A stretch of 63,224 bases of DNA, from positions 1-63,224 of the forward strand of contig JAGATB010000019.1 in NCBI GenBank assembly GCA_017621495.1, read 5' to 3'. Position numbers and translations under genes: made by a program. Source of the DNA: Clostridia bacterium. GTDB lineage: Bacteria; Bacillota; Clostridia; UMGS1810. Under the pieces are notes generated by a model. It made no database searches, had not been told where the DNA came from, and worked only from the letters and a program-made list of their open reading frames with translations. Shown here in pieces: positions 16,043 to 25,763 of the stretch (the stretch's first letter is position 1; every line of letters starts with the position of its first letter).

Positions 16043-16101
16043 AACCGACCTCCCAATCGTTAGATTATTGGTCTAACTTTTGGGGGTCGGTTCATTTTTT
16101 T
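16043..16101. terminator. Intrinsic terminator after glnS
   Basis: AACCGACC plus CCCAA pair with TTGGG plus GGTCGGTT around a 24-nt loop that itself contains GTTAGA/TCTAAC, followed by CATTTTTTTT. It probably also ends the convergent minus-strand esterase transcript. Confidence 0.85.
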
Positions 16102-16119
16102 TCAGCACTTTTTTATATA

Positions 16120-17082
16120 TTAAAGCATTTCCATCATCCACGCATAGGTGATTTCGTCACACTGGGGTAAGCCCTCATGACCGAAATCGGGGTATATAAC
16201 CACGTCCTTTTCGCAGGTCATTTTATTGTAAGCGGCAAACTGTGTTGACGGTGGGCACACATTGTCCATGAGCCCTGTAAACATCTTTAGCTTTGCTTTA
16301 ATCCTGGGTGAGAGGAACTGCAAATCTATGTAGCCGAGCTTTGTAAATATCTCATCTTCCTTTTCGTGGCGAGGGTCGCAATCTCTGAAGTATACTCTAA
16401 GCTCGTGGTATGCACGCTCGTCCATGTCCATATCCCACACTCTCTTGTAATCGCAGAGGAATGGATAATGAGGTGCAGCACGGTTTATCCTGGGTTCCAG
16501 AGAGCTGCAGGCTATGGTAAGTGCACCGCCCTGGCTTCCGCCGAAAGCACCCACTCTGGTTTCGTCAACTTCGGGCATACTCATCACTATATCTGCAAGC
16601 TCTGCCGTGTCGAGAAATATATCTCTGAAAAGAAGTGTCTTGGGGTCGTCATTTAAACCTCTGATGATGTGGCCTACTGTGGTCTTGCCGGTGTTGCCGC
16701 CTACATCCTCGGAATTACCTGCCTGTCCGCGTACATCCATAGCCGCTACTACAAATCCGGAAGCAGCATAGGGCAGATAGTAGCACCAACCGCCGCTCTT
16801 GCCGTTATAACCGTGGAAATGGAGCACTGCAGGGTTCTTCTCTTTAAGATTCTTTGGCTTTAACAGCTTGGCATACACTCTGGCACCGTTCACACCTGTG
16901 AAATACATATCATAGCAATCAGCCACAGGTGACTGAAATTCTGCGGGAGTGATGGTCACGTTTCTGTCTACGGCACGCATCTCTGCCAGTGATTCCTCCC
17001 AGTATTTATCAAAATCTGTAGGCTTGGGGTTAACTCCCCGGTAGGTTTTTAATTCTTCCAGGGGCATATCAATAAGTGGCAT
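16120..17082 (-). CDS. CE7 family acetyl xylan esterase / cephalosporin-C deacetylase
   Basis: 320 residues, the standard CE7 size, with no signal peptide. All CE7 signatures are present: RGQ (about 118-120), GGSQGG with catalytic Ser 183, Asp in GLMDNVCPPST (about 273) and GHE with His about 302. CE7 enzymes remove acetyl groups from imported xylo-oligosaccharides in the cytoplasm. The ATG at 17082 follows TTGGAG; the upstream TTG is rejected. It heads a minus-strand set with the DUF4091 protein and lies beside the xylan-type locus. Confidence 0.94.
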   Translation of the reverse strand: MPLIDMPLEELKTYRGVNPKPTDFDKYWEESLAEMRAVDRNVTITPAEFQSPVADCYDMYFTGVNGARVYAKLLKPKNLKEKNPAVLHFHGYNGKSGGWCYYLPYAASGFVVAAMDVRGQAGNSEDVGGNTGKTTVGHIIRGLNDDPKTLLFRDIFLDTAELADIVMSMPEVDETRVGAFGGSQGGALTIACSSLEPRINRAAPHYPFLCDYKRVWDMDMDERAYHELRVYFRDCDPRHEKEDEIFTKLGYIDLQFLSPRIKAKLKMFTGLMDNVCPPSTQFAAYNKMTCEKDVVIYPDFGHEGLPQCDEITYAWMMEML

Positions 17083-17183
17083 AGTATCATTCTCCAATCA
17101 TAAAAAATCTTTGGTATATGATAGCACTTATTAGTGCAAATGTCAATAAAAATATACACTTTTTTATATTTAAAAACAAAAAT

Positions 17184-17232
17184 CCCCCCGGCTCCCTCTG
17201 ACGAGGGAGCTGTCACGAAGTGACTGAGGGAG
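17184..17232. repeat. GTCACGAAGTGAC-family palindromic repeat, copy 1
   Basis: GGCTCCCTCTGACGAGGGAG followed by CTGTCACGAAGTGACTGAGG. It has a close copy at 49461 and a partial copy inverted at 39404. The unit is familiar from clostridial genomes (recollection). Confidence 0.8.
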
Positions 17233-17248
17233 AGATACTCTATATTTC

Positions 17249-18901
17249 TCATATTTGCTTTAGTTTTTCTATCATTTTGTCCCTAAGGTTTAGTATATAA
17301 TAATTATCCTTGGGATATTCTTCAAAGCTTACGTCCATGCCGGCTTCATCATCTATCATTTTGACTACGGCATCTCTGCCTATATACTGCTCCAATGTAC
17401 GGCAGAGGTTCATGTCGCCTATAGCTTCGTAGGTGACTTTACCTCTTATGGAGTTGCAGGCTCCGTCTTTTACGGGGTATAGTATGAACGAGTCTCCGGA
17501 TGGGTAGCAACCTTCGGCGGAGGTGGTGACGTATGGGTTAATGGGATATCGGGAAAGCGGAGCATTGTAGAAATTAAGTCCCCAATGCAAAAATCCCTTT
17601 ATATCATACTTATAGAGGAGCAAGCCCAGTATCCTCACTCTGCGAGAGGGCATAGCCATAAAGCTGTTTGTGTATCGTCTCTGGGGGCCTACGCAGTAAT
17701 ACGTCCACTGATTGGGTATATCGTGCTTGAGAAATTCGCTTATGTGGTCAACGCATGTCACGGGGCACTCCACAAGCCCTTTTTCATAAAATGCATATTC
17801 CGAAAGTGCATCAAGGGTTTTGCTGCTGCCTATGAGGGGCTTTATGAGGTCCGAGGCTCTTTTGTAGGAATCAATGTTATCAAGTTTGGGCTCATCCGAT
17901 ATGTGAAAATACGTTTTGTCACTTATTCCTTCATCCTCGAGTGCTTGCGAAATGGCTGCTATGTATTGTTTCAAAAACGATACGTATTCCTCGCTGTCGG
18001 ATTTGGTGTCCCAGCCAAACATATAGCTGCTGACGCCGTTTTCCTCCACCATAATGTTTGGTGCTGCCTTTGCACCCCATTGAGAGAACATATGGGCTAT
18101 TTCATAATACTTTATGCCGCAACGTTTGCAGATAGCTACAAACCTTTTGAACTTATCGAAGGTGAAGGTGTATTTATCGTTTTCCTTTTTGATATCTACC
18201 AGCTGTACACAGGTGCGTGCAGAGCCTATAGCCGTATCGAGGGGCGGTGTGTGGACGGGTATCAAAATCATGTTGATGCCCACATCTGCCGCCTCATGTA
18301 TGTACGCCTCTATAAGCTTCCAGTGCTCTTCGGAGTACACCTCCACACCGTGATAGTCTGCGATGCAGTCTGCATGAAACCACCTGGTGTATATGAGGCT
18401 CTGGGGCAAAACTTCCTTGTCGGCTATCTCAAGGGTCATTTTCTTGGAGAAAATTTCCTCATTTGTGTCCTTGTGCAGGAGCCTGATGTCTATGTGGTAC
18501 TCACCGGGCAGGGCATCACGGGGGATGTTTACCTCAATCCAGATAGAGGCGGAATTTTTCCACACCATCCACATATTGTTTTTCACTTCTATAGGCTCCA
18601 GGATATCCGGCATAAGTCCGGGTTCCTTGGTTATATAGTCAATATCCTTGTAGGGTTCGTCAGCGGCTATGTCGGTTACGGGAGCGTCCATTACCGCATT
18701 TAAGACAGAGAATACCCTGATATGGGGCAAAAGGGGAGATACCACCTCCAATTTGCCCTGAATGTGACCTTGGACTCTTGCGGCTATCTGATAAGAAAAC
18801 CGCTCACCACGGAGGACAGATTTTTTGTGTATTTCGGGGTAGTTCAAGATATCATCGCACCGTACTTTTTCCAGTGAGGATATCTGCTTGATTATTTTCA
18901 T
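17249..18901 (-). CDS. DUF4091 / GH123-like glycoside hydrolase family protein
   Basis: 550 residues without a signal peptide. The N-terminal half (to about 165) is a beta-sandwich with IWIEVNIPRDALPGEYHIDI, then a TIM-barrel region with INMILIPVHTPP, the FHISDEPKLDN segment carrying the candidate catalytic Asp-Glu pair, and FLHWGLNFYNAPLSRYPINPY near the end. This is the DUF4091 architecture, related to GH123 beta-N-acetylgalactosaminidases; activity on HexNAc residues is a family inference only. It is followed downstream by the CE7 esterase with 166 bp between. Confidence 0.85.
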   Translation of the reverse strand: MKIIKQISSLEKVRCDDILNYPEIHKKSVLRGERFSYQIAARVQGHIQGKLEVVSPLLPHIRVFSVLNAVMDAPVTDIAADEPYKDIDYITKEPGLMPDILEPIEVKNNMWMVWKNSASIWIEVNIPRDALPGEYHIDIRLLHKDTNEEIFSKKMTLEIADKEVLPQSLIYTRWFHADCIADYHGVEVYSEEHWKLIEAYIHEAADVGINMILIPVHTPPLDTAIGSARTCVQLVDIKKENDKYTFTFDKFKRFVAICKRCGIKYYEIAHMFSQWGAKAAPNIMVEENGVSSYMFGWDTKSDSEEYVSFLKQYIAAISQALEDEGISDKTYFHISDEPKLDNIDSYKRASDLIKPLIGSSKTLDALSEYAFYEKGLVECPVTCVDHISEFLKHDIPNQWTYYCVGPQRRYTNSFMAMPSRRVRILGLLLYKYDIKGFLHWGLNFYNAPLSRYPINPYVTTSAEGCYPSGDSFILYPVKDGACNSIRGKVTYEAIGDMNLCRTLEQYIGRDAVVKMIDDEAGMDVSFEEYPKDNYYILNLRDKMIEKLKQI

Positions 18902-18947
18902 GATTAAATCTCCTTTCGGGTATGAATTTATATAAAAATACTTCCGG

Positions 18948-20525
18948 TTAATCCTTGTTAATCAGGGAACTGCGGTAAATGCTTGGCGTTACTCCGGCAT
19001 GCTTGCTGAATACCGTGCTGAAGTGGGGCAGATTTTTGTAGCCTACCTCGGCGGCTATGGCTCCTATGCTCTTGTCTGTGGTTGCCAAGAGTTCTTTGGC
19101 TCGTTCCACTCTTTCGGAAATCATGTAGTTTTTGATAGTGACACCTGCCTCCTTTGAGAATACATTGCTGATGTAGTTTGGTGAATGGGCAAAGTGCTCT
19201 GCTATCTCGTTTAGTGACGTGTCGAGATTTGATGTTATATACGCCTTTACCTTGTCTATGAGACCCTGGTTTTTCTGACTGTTATGAAATGCAATTGCAG
19301 AAATCACCACATCCACTATATTTGTGACGAATTCCTCCAGAGCGTTTAGTGAGCTGTATTGCTGTAGTACGTTCCACACATTGGTTTTGTTGAATATCAG
19401 ATCCGGGTTGTGACCGCGTTGCAGCAGACAAAGAGACAGGTGTACCAGTATCTCATGACATATACGCTGTACGGTCTCTACAGGTGCCTGGCGGCTTCTG
19501 AAGCTGTTGAATAGTTCTTTTATCATGCTGGAGGTGTTTTGGGAGTCGCCTGCCTTTACATAGCCGAAGAACTCATCATCGAAGAAGTACTGATAATCCG
19601 ACAGAGCCTCCGGTGCCTCCAGGTCAGAGATGCATATAATGCAGTTGTAGCCCAGGTAGAAGCTGTGCTTTATGGCGTCGAGAGCACTGTTGTATGACAA
19701 TTCGCAGTTGCAGGTGCCTTCTATGGAATTGCCCACACCTATCACGTATTTCTCCGGGTAGTTGAAGTTGAGGTATGATTCAGCTGCATTGGCACACATC
19801 AATACCGAGTTCTGTGCCTTTGCAGGCGTGGCAACCGGCTCGGATAAAAAGAAATATATAAGCTGTGTGGTGTTGAAAAAAGGCAACACGCTTATATTGC
19901 GGCTCTCAAATATCCTTATAAGGTGGTTGAATATCTTGAAATTGTCTTTAAATGAATCGGCTTCGTTTGAATAATCAAGGGAGATTATCATGGCAGTACA
20001 TACCGAATCGGCTTCAAAGCTGCCGAAGATATCGTAGAGCTCGTTTTTATCTCCGGATTTATCCGACACGGTATTAAAGAAGTAATTCATCAAAAAATGC
20101 TTGCTCACTTCAAGCTGCTTGGTCACAGTGCTGTTGTAGGAGTTCTTACGCTGCTCCTCACGCACGGCTACCATAGCATCCGATACCGCATTCATCACAT
20201 CTTCATCGGTGTAGGGCTTTAATATATATGAGGATACACCGCTTGCTATGGCAGACTGGGCATAGTCAAATCTGTTGTATGCGGTGAGGATTATGAATCT
20301 GCTCTCGGGCAGGTTCACAGAAAGCTTCTTGGCGAGCTCCAGACCGCTGATTTTGGGCATTTTAATGTCAGAGAGTATTATGTTTGGTTTTTGGCTGAGG
20401 GCGATTTCATATGCTGTTTCGCCGTTGTCGGCGGTGAGTACGGTTTCAATCCCCAGTGAATGCCAGTCAAGAGACTTTAAATCCTTGAGGCATAAAGGCT
20501 CATCTTCTGCGATTAGTAATTTCAT
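18948..20525 (-). CDS. YesN-type response regulator, AraC family
   Basis: 525 residues. The N-terminal receiver has acidic pocket EDE (7-9), phospho-acceptor Asp53 in LSDIKMP and the conserved Lys in YILKPYTDED. A long middle region (about 130-415) of unknown fold is typical of clostridial YesN proteins. The C-terminal double HTH reads LNEIAEHFAHSPNYISNVFS and IGAIAAEVGYKNLPHFSTVF. It is coupled to the kinase (1 bp between stop and start) and divergent from the sugar ABC transporter, which it probably activates through the direct repeats at 22415-22447. Confidence 0.95.
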   Translation of the reverse strand: MKLLIAEDEPLCLKDLKSLDWHSLGIETVLTADNGETAYEIALSQKPNIILSDIKMPKISGLELAKKLSVNLPESRFIILTAYNRFDYAQSAIASGVSSYILKPYTDEDVMNAVSDAMVAVREEQRKNSYNSTVTKQLEVSKHFLMNYFFNTVSDKSGDKNELYDIFGSFEADSVCTAMIISLDYSNEADSFKDNFKIFNHLIRIFESRNISVLPFFNTTQLIYFFLSEPVATPAKAQNSVLMCANAAESYLNFNYPEKYVIGVGNSIEGTCNCELSYNSALDAIKHSFYLGYNCIICISDLEAPEALSDYQYFFDDEFFGYVKAGDSQNTSSMIKELFNSFRSRQAPVETVQRICHEILVHLSLCLLQRGHNPDLIFNKTNVWNVLQQYSSLNALEEFVTNIVDVVISAIAFHNSQKNQGLIDKVKAYITSNLDTSLNEIAEHFAHSPNYISNVFSKEAGVTIKNYMISERVERAKELLATTDKSIGAIAAEVGYKNLPHFSTVFSKHAGVTPSIYRSSLINKD

Positions 20526-20526
20526 A

Positions 20527-22299
20527 TCAATTTACCTCCGTGGATAGTGATTTTATTCTTATAACTGCTGTAAGACCGTTTGGCTTGTTCTCCGTGTAGT
20601 AAAGCCCGGAGTTCTCTCCGAAGTACAGATGAATTCTTTGGTTTATGTTGTGAATTCCGTATTTCTCAATTGGCTCGTCCGGCTCAAACTCTTTGTTGAC
20701 ATATTGGTTGAGCTCGTCTATATCTACAGGCTTTGTGCCGTTGTCGCTCACTGTGATGATGATATCATCGTGCTCCTGCCTTGCGGAGATTTCTATAATT
20801 CCCGGTTCTGTCATATCAGCAAAAGCGTGGTTGATGCAGTTTTCTACCAAGGGCTGGATTGTAAGCTTGCAAATTATATTTTGCCTCAATTCATCCGGAA
20901 TATCAGTATATAGAGTGAATCGGTCCTCGTAGCGGATTTTTTGCAGATACATGTAGCTGTTGACATGCTCCATCTCCTGCTCCAGGGTTATCATCTCTGC
21001 TCCGTTGCTTAAGGATATCATGAAGAATTTTGACAGTGCTATTATCATCTGCTGTATATCCTTGGCATTGTACTTTTTGGCAAGCACGCAGATGGAGTTT
21101 AATGTATTGTACAAAAAGTGCGGCGTAATCTGTGCCTGCAGGGCTTTTAGCTCTGCACGTTTGCGGATGGCAGACTCCTTTTCTACGTTTTCAAAAAGCT
21201 CCTTTATGGTAGTCTGCATGTTGTTGAATGTGGTAAACAGCACCCCGATTTCGTCATTTGAATTATTCTGCATGGAGGACACATCTCCCGGCTTGTATTT
21301 ACTCATTACAGCGGTAAGTGATGATATGGGCTTTGTAATCATAGATGATACAAATCGGATAAATATAATTGAAAGCAGCAGCAATATAAAAGCCGTGATA
21401 AATATCGACACCGATATTGCGTTCTGAGTAGAGCTGAATTCTTTGATTTTGACTGCACCCACAAGAAATAGCCCTGTGCCTTTAAGTGAATATGTGGATA
21501 AAAGATACGCTTCACCGTCCAGGATTATCTGACGGGTTTCATTTTTATTGCTTTGGAGCATATCGTTAAACAGGGTAGTGTTGTTTACGATTTGTCTGCC
21601 CAGATCGGAGGTTACATTACCCACGAGTGCATTGGAGGAGCATATGAAGAGTCTGCCCGTATCTGCCAGAGATACATTGTCTATCATACTGATGAAATTT
21701 CGTATACTGATTTCTGCTTTTAATACTGCCACGGGCTCGTTTGTGGTAACATCGGTTATCAGCTTTGAAATCACTATAACGCTTTTGGTTTCATCCAGAT
21801 TATTTCGCACTGTCCACTTTGCAGAACTGCCGTGCTTTAGTGCATTGTTGAACCAGATGTCGTTTTTCATCTCGCCTACTGAAAACACACTGCCTCCGGA
21901 GCTGGGAGGCGGATAGTCATCACGCCCCAGCACATATAGTTCAAGCTTGGATATGTTGTTTTGGAACATGTCCACCTCCATAAGTGCCTGTTCAAGAGTG
22001 TCTATTTCCTTGAACGCGGAATCAGGAGAACCGTTGCACAGGATTTCCTGTACCTCTTCTTTTACTTGAAATGACAGCATACAGGCATTGATGTTGTCGA
22101 TTCTGGAATTGAGTGCTTGATGAGAGGCGAGTATGGTCTGCTCCACATTCTGCCGTGCAAGACGAACCACCACTTTTTCTGAATACCAGAATATGGCAAG
22201 TGCAAAAATAAGTATAGTTAATGTAACAATTGTTGCGTATGCAATTATCATCTTGGTCTTAATTGAAGAAAACTGAAATTTCAAAAAGTTATTTTTCAT
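20527..22299 (-). CDS. YesM-type sensor histidine kinase
   Basis: 590 residues. Membrane segments near residues 15-40 and about 285-310 flank an extracytoplasmic sensor region, followed by a HAMP domain (SSMITKPISSLTAVM), the H box QAQITPHFLYNTLNSI, the N box QPLVENCINHAF and a short G-box region. This is the HPK8/YesM type that senses oligosaccharides and phosphorylates YesN partners. The ATG at 22299 follows GGAG; an in-frame upstream ATG has no RBS. Confidence 0.95.
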   Translation of the reverse strand: MKNNFLKFQFSSIKTKMIIAYATIVTLTILIFALAIFWYSEKVVVRLARQNVEQTILASHQALNSRIDNINACMLSFQVKEEVQEILCNGSPDSAFKEIDTLEQALMEVDMFQNNISKLELYVLGRDDYPPPSSGGSVFSVGEMKNDIWFNNALKHGSSAKWTVRNNLDETKSVIVISKLITDVTTNEPVAVLKAEISIRNFISMIDNVSLADTGRLFICSSNALVGNVTSDLGRQIVNNTTLFNDMLQSNKNETRQIILDGEAYLLSTYSLKGTGLFLVGAVKIKEFSSTQNAISVSIFITAFILLLLSIIFIRFVSSMITKPISSLTAVMSKYKPGDVSSMQNNSNDEIGVLFTTFNNMQTTIKELFENVEKESAIRKRAELKALQAQITPHFLYNTLNSICVLAKKYNAKDIQQMIIALSKFFMISLSNGAEMITLEQEMEHVNSYMYLQKIRYEDRFTLYTDIPDELRQNIICKLTIQPLVENCINHAFADMTEPGIIEISARQEHDDIIITVSDNGTKPVDIDELNQYVNKEFEPDEPIEKYGIHNINQRIHLYFGENSGLYYTENKPNGLTAVIRIKSLSTEVN

Positions 22300-22414
22300 A
22301 ATATTTTCAACTCCAAAGTGAAACAATCACTATAGCTCTTTTTTTATATTATAGATGTTAATCTTAGCAAAAGTCAAGCTAATTTGAGCCAATTCCACAG
22401 CCGTGGGCAAAAGT

Positions 22415-22447
22415 TCGTAAGTTTACCAAACAAATCGTAAGTTTACC
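22415..22447 (+). promoter_or_regulatory. Direct-repeat operator, probable YesN binding site
   Basis: TCGTAAGTTTACC occurs twice without mismatch, at 22415-22427 and 22435-22447, 20 bp apart start to start (two helical turns), ending 3 bp before the -35 of the transporter promoter. This is the expected geometry for an AraC-type activator. Confidence 0.75.
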
Positions 22448-22450
22448 CCA

Positions 22451-22479
22451 TTGCAAAGTTTTTGGTAGTTTGTTAAAAT
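22451..22479 (+). promoter_or_regulatory. Promoter of the sugar ABC transporter operon
   Basis: TTGCAA (22451-22456), a 17-nt spacer and TAAAAT (22474-22479). The imperfect -35 fits an activated promoter. Confidence 0.7.
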
Positions 22480-22526
22480 TTAATTACAACGTTTGAACTA
22501 ATGTGTCTGCATGAGGTGAATTTATT

Positions 22527-23669
22527 ATGAAGCGGATATATACAGTTTTAATATTGATAGCTATGGTATTCATGTTTGCAGGCTGTGCAGATGACGGCGG
22601 ATCGCAAAGGAATCCCAAGCAGGAGATAGTATTAGCCTGCGGTAAGGACGCCACCGGCACTCTTGTCAAGGTGGTACAGGAATTCAACTCTCAAAGTGAG
22701 ACTACTCAGGTAAAGCTTATGGAGTTTTCCAATGAGAGCGTGGAGCTGCACCGGGTGGTGTCATCCATGCTTTCGGGTCAGGAGGTTCACTTTGATGCTA
22801 TGCTCATAGAGGATGTATGGGTAGGGGAGTTTTGTAAGAATGACTACCTTATGCCTCTGGATATTTCCCATGAATTTGATAAGGATGAGTATCCCAAAGG
22901 TATAGACAGCTTCATGGGTGATGATGAGAATATCTACTGGTACCCCGTAATCCTGGACGCAGGTATAATGTATTACAGAAAGGACCTCGCCCAAGGGTCA
23001 CAAAGGCTGGACTATATAGCCAACGGTGATAAAGGCACCTATGCCATACAGGGTGTAGATGGTGAGGAAATGCTCTCCTGTGCTTTGGAGTTTGTGAATT
23101 TAACAGATAATACCGCAGAAGGACTTAAGCTGTATAAGAAAGCTATAGACAACTTCGTATGTGATGACAGCAATTATATGACAGAGTTTAAAAACGGCAA
23201 TGCCACATATATGAGAGCTTGGTCAAGCCACAGTAGAAACATCATGCAGGGCTTTTCTGCAGTGAGCGGTCTGGTCGGTGCAGATGTCATGACTTCTACG
23301 GATGGCAGCAGCTATGCTGTGACCAGATCGTATGGCTTCTCTGTAAATCACCGTACTCCCAATGGTGCAAACTGTATGGAGTTTCTGGAGTATCTGAATT
23401 CAGACACTGCGCAGATGCAGATACTTAAGGGTATGGGTACTTTACCCATAAAGCGTGAGCATTATACCAATCCTGTCATACTGGATTACTCCGAGTATCT
23501 GGAGGATGCGGCGTCGATTTTTGACAGGCATATATTTAGACCCTACAGAGATGATTATACATTCGTGTCAAGAGAAGCACGAAAAGCTCTCAAGGCTTAT
23601 ATACAGGGTGAAGGTTCACTTGAAGCTGCCGTAGAGACAGTAGAGAATCTGTCCTGTGCACTACAGTAA
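22527..23669 (+). CDS. Extracellular solute-binding lipoprotein, family 1 (SBP 1)
   Basis: 380 residues. The signal sequence MKRIYTVLILIAMVFMF ends in lipobox FAGC, so the protein is anchored by Cys20. The rest is a family 1 (MalE-like) sugar-binding protein: VVQEFNSQSETTQVKL, HFDAMLIEDVWVGEF and WYPVILDAGIMYYRKDL are characteristic. It lies directly before the permeases with 24 bp spacing, so it is likely the main receptor for the system. Ligand is unknown; context suggests xylan- or pectin-derived oligosaccharides. Confidence 0.92.
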   Translation: MKRIYTVLILIAMVFMFAGCADDGGSQRNPKQEIVLACGKDATGTLVKVVQEFNSQSETTQVKLMEFSNESVELHRVVSSMLSGQEVHFDAMLIEDVWVGEFCKNDYLMPLDISHEFDKDEYPKGIDSFMGDDENIYWYPVILDAGIMYYRKDLAQGSQRLDYIANGDKGTYAIQGVDGEEMLSCALEFVNLTDNTAEGLKLYKKAIDNFVCDDSNYMTEFKNGNATYMRAWSSHSRNIMQGFSAVSGLVGADVMTSTDGSSYAVTRSYGFSVNHRTPNGANCMEFLEYLNSDTAQMQILKGMGTLPIKREHYTNPVILDYSEYLEDAASIFDRHIFRPYRDDYTFVSREARKALKAYIQGEGSLEAAVETVENLSCALQ

Positions 23670-23693
23670 ACAATTAAGAAAGGTGGAAACAAA

Positions 23694-24665
23694 ATGTCAG
23701 TCGAAAACACAGTAACAAAAAAGAGAAAATACAAGAGCTTCGGTGACTTCGTGGCGAAAAACAGATCTCAGGTACCGCTTACTTTGATGACCCTGCCGGC
23801 GGTGATACTGGTAATCATGTTTAGCTATGTGCCTATGTTTGGTATCATACTCGCCTTTAAGGATTTTAACGTGCGGGACGGTATATTTGGCAGTCCCTGG
23901 AGCGGACTTGCCAATTTTACATATCTTTTCAAGTCCAATGATGCATTTATGATGCTCCGCAACACCCTGGGATATAACCTGCTGTTCCTGACACTGGGCA
24001 CAGCACTCAACGTGACACTCGCCATAGCAATCAGTCTGCTTCGAGGTAAATGGGGCAAGAAGATTTATCAGACCATATATATCATGCCGCACTTTTTGTC
24101 AATGGTTATTGTCAGTTACCTGGTACTCTCTCTGCTCAATATGGAGCACGGATTTATGAACAATACGGTTTTACCTCTGCTGGGGCTTGACCCGGTAAAC
24201 TGGTACACCGCCAAAGGCCCCTGGCCCTTCATACTGCCTATAGTCAACTTCTGGAAGTGGACGGGCTACAGCTCCATAATGTATATAGCGGCAATAGCCG
24301 GCATAGACAGTGGTCTCTACGAAGCGGCGGCAATAGACGGAGCCACACTTCCTAAGCAGATATGGCACATAACCCTGCCGTCGCTGAGGACACTGATATG
24401 TATACAGATAATATTAAATGTAGGCAGTATCCTCGGAGGAGACTTCGGACTGTATTATCAGGTGCCTATGAATTCCGGAGCTATAAAGGATGTGACCACT
24501 ACCATACCGGTATACGTGTTCAAAAACCTCACCTCCGGCTCGGCAGATACTCTGGGTCTGGCATCGGCTACATCATTTTTGCAGTCGATAGTAGGGTGTA
24601 TACTGGTAGTCAGCACCAATAAGATAGTAGACAAGATAAGCGGCGGCGAGAACTCGTTGTTCTAA
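23694..24665 (+). CDS. CUT1 sugar ABC transporter permease, LplB/YtrF-like
   Basis: 323 residues with six predicted membrane segments. The opening VPLTLMTLPAVILVIMFSYVPMFGIILAFKDF is the LplB-type first helix; the EAA loop that docks the ATPase is EAAAIDGATLPKQIWHITLP (about 205-224). Pairs with the following permease. No ATPase gene is in the operon, which is normal for CUT1 systems served by a shared MsmK/MsmX-type ATPase elsewhere. Confidence 0.94.
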   Translation: MSVENTVTKKRKYKSFGDFVAKNRSQVPLTLMTLPAVILVIMFSYVPMFGIILAFKDFNVRDGIFGSPWSGLANFTYLFKSNDAFMMLRNTLGYNLLFLTLGTALNVTLAIAISLLRGKWGKKIYQTIYIMPHFLSMVIVSYLVLSLLNMEHGFMNNTVLPLLGLDPVNWYTAKGPWPFILPIVNFWKWTGYSSIMYIAAIAGIDSGLYEAAAIDGATLPKQIWHITLPSLRTLICIQIILNVGSILGGDFGLYYQVPMNSGAIKDVTTTIPVYVFKNLTSGSADTLGLASATSFLQSIVGCILVVSTNKIVDKISGGENSLF

Positions 24666-24677
24666 GGAGGATAAGAA

Positions 24678-25562
24678 ATGATAGCAGGAAAAAAGCTTAA
24701 TATAGCCTTACATATACTATTTACAATAATGGCGGTATGCTGTTTGTTTCCGATACTGCTTACACTGAGTATTTCGCTGAGCAGCAACAAGTCCCTGGTG
24801 GAGTTCGGGTATAATATAATCCCGAAGGAATTCAGCATCGAAGCATATAAATTCATATTTATGGATTCTACGAAGATACTAAGAGCCTACGGCATCACGA
24901 TATTCAATGCCGTAGTAGGAGGTACACTCTCTGTGCTTGTTATAGCACATCTGGCGTATCCATTGTCCAGAGCAGACTTCAAGCTGAGAAAGCCCCTCAC
25001 GTTCTTCATACTATTTACCATGCTGTTTAACGGCGGCTCGGTAGCTACATATATGTCTATCACTACTATATATCATCTGCAAAATAACATATGGGTAATG
25101 ATACTGCCCTGTATGATGAATGTGTGGTATGTGGTGGTTATGAGGACTTTCTTCAAGACCGGAGTTCCCAATGCCATAATAGAATCCGGTAAGCTGGATG
25201 GAGCAAGTGAACTGAGAATTCTCTGGCAGCTGGTGTTCCCCATATCACTGCCGGGTATAGCAACTATAGCACTCTTTCAGGTGCTTCTGTATTGGAATGA
25301 ATGGAATCTGCCATTGCTTTACATAGTAGAGCCCAAGCTCTACAATCTGCAGTTCCTCTTGCAGCAGATGATGCAGAACATCCAGATGCTCAACGAAAAC
25401 CCCGAGTTCGCACAGCAGGCGGCAGCCGGCATGGCAGAAATCCCCACCGAGGGTGCCAGGATGGCTCTGTGCTTCGTGGCTATGGGACCCATACTGGTGA
25501 CATATCCCTTCTTCCAGAAGTATTTTATACAAGGCCTCACAGTAGGCTCCGTAAAAGAGTAG
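24678..25562 (+). CDS. CUT1 sugar ABC transporter permease, YtcP/LplC-like
   Basis: 294 residues with six predicted membrane segments and the EAA-type loop ESGKLDGASELRILWQLVFP (about 168-187). The C-terminal KYFIQGLTVGSVKE is typical of the YtcP/LplC group. It starts 12 bp after the first permease with AAGGAGG before the ATG. A REP cluster begins at its stop codon. Confidence 0.94.
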   Translation: MIAGKKLNIALHILFTIMAVCCLFPILLTLSISLSSNKSLVEFGYNIIPKEFSIEAYKFIFMDSTKILRAYGITIFNAVVGGTLSVLVIAHLAYPLSRADFKLRKPLTFFILFTMLFNGGSVATYMSITTIYHLQNNIWVMILPCMMNVWYVVVMRTFFKTGVPNAIIESGKLDGASELRILWQLVFPISLPGIATIALFQVLLYWNEWNLPLLYIVEPKLYNLQFLLQQMMQNIQMLNENPEFAQQAAAGMAEIPTEGARMALCFVAMGPILVTYPFFQKYFIQGLTVGSVKE

Positions 25563-25690
25563 GGGCGGTTCACGAACCGCCCGCATTTCGGGACATTCGT
25601 GAATGTCCCCTACGGAATTGTAGGGCACAGCGTTTACGATGTGCCGAACCCGGTTCAATTGTAGGGGCGATTCACGAATCGCCCGCCCCC
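25559..25690. repeat. Cluster of four REP units
   Basis: Four units head GTAGGG: GGGGCGGTTCACGAACCGCC at 25561, an inverted GGGGACATTCACGAATGTCC ending near 25613, GGGCACAGCGTTTACGATGT at about 25621, and GGGGCGATTCACGAATCGCC at about 25663. Each is a hairpin with loop TTCACGAA or TTTACGA. The cluster separates the permease from SBP 2 and overlaps the permease stop codon. Confidence 0.85.
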
Positions 25691-25763
25691 ATAGATTTTA
25701 AGCACACGGACCCCAAACCCGTATGCCTAAATATAAAAAATTCAAAAAAGGAGATTGAAAAAC

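Noticed and set aside
17585..18703. A 372-codon open frame antisense to the DUF4091 gene
   Set aside because: Same reason: no RBS, Cys- and Tyr-rich low-sense sequence, and the sense frame matches a known family.
18948..20525. Truncated or fused regulator because of the long middle region
   Set aside because: Large middle regions between receiver and AraC domains are normal for clostridial YesN proteins.
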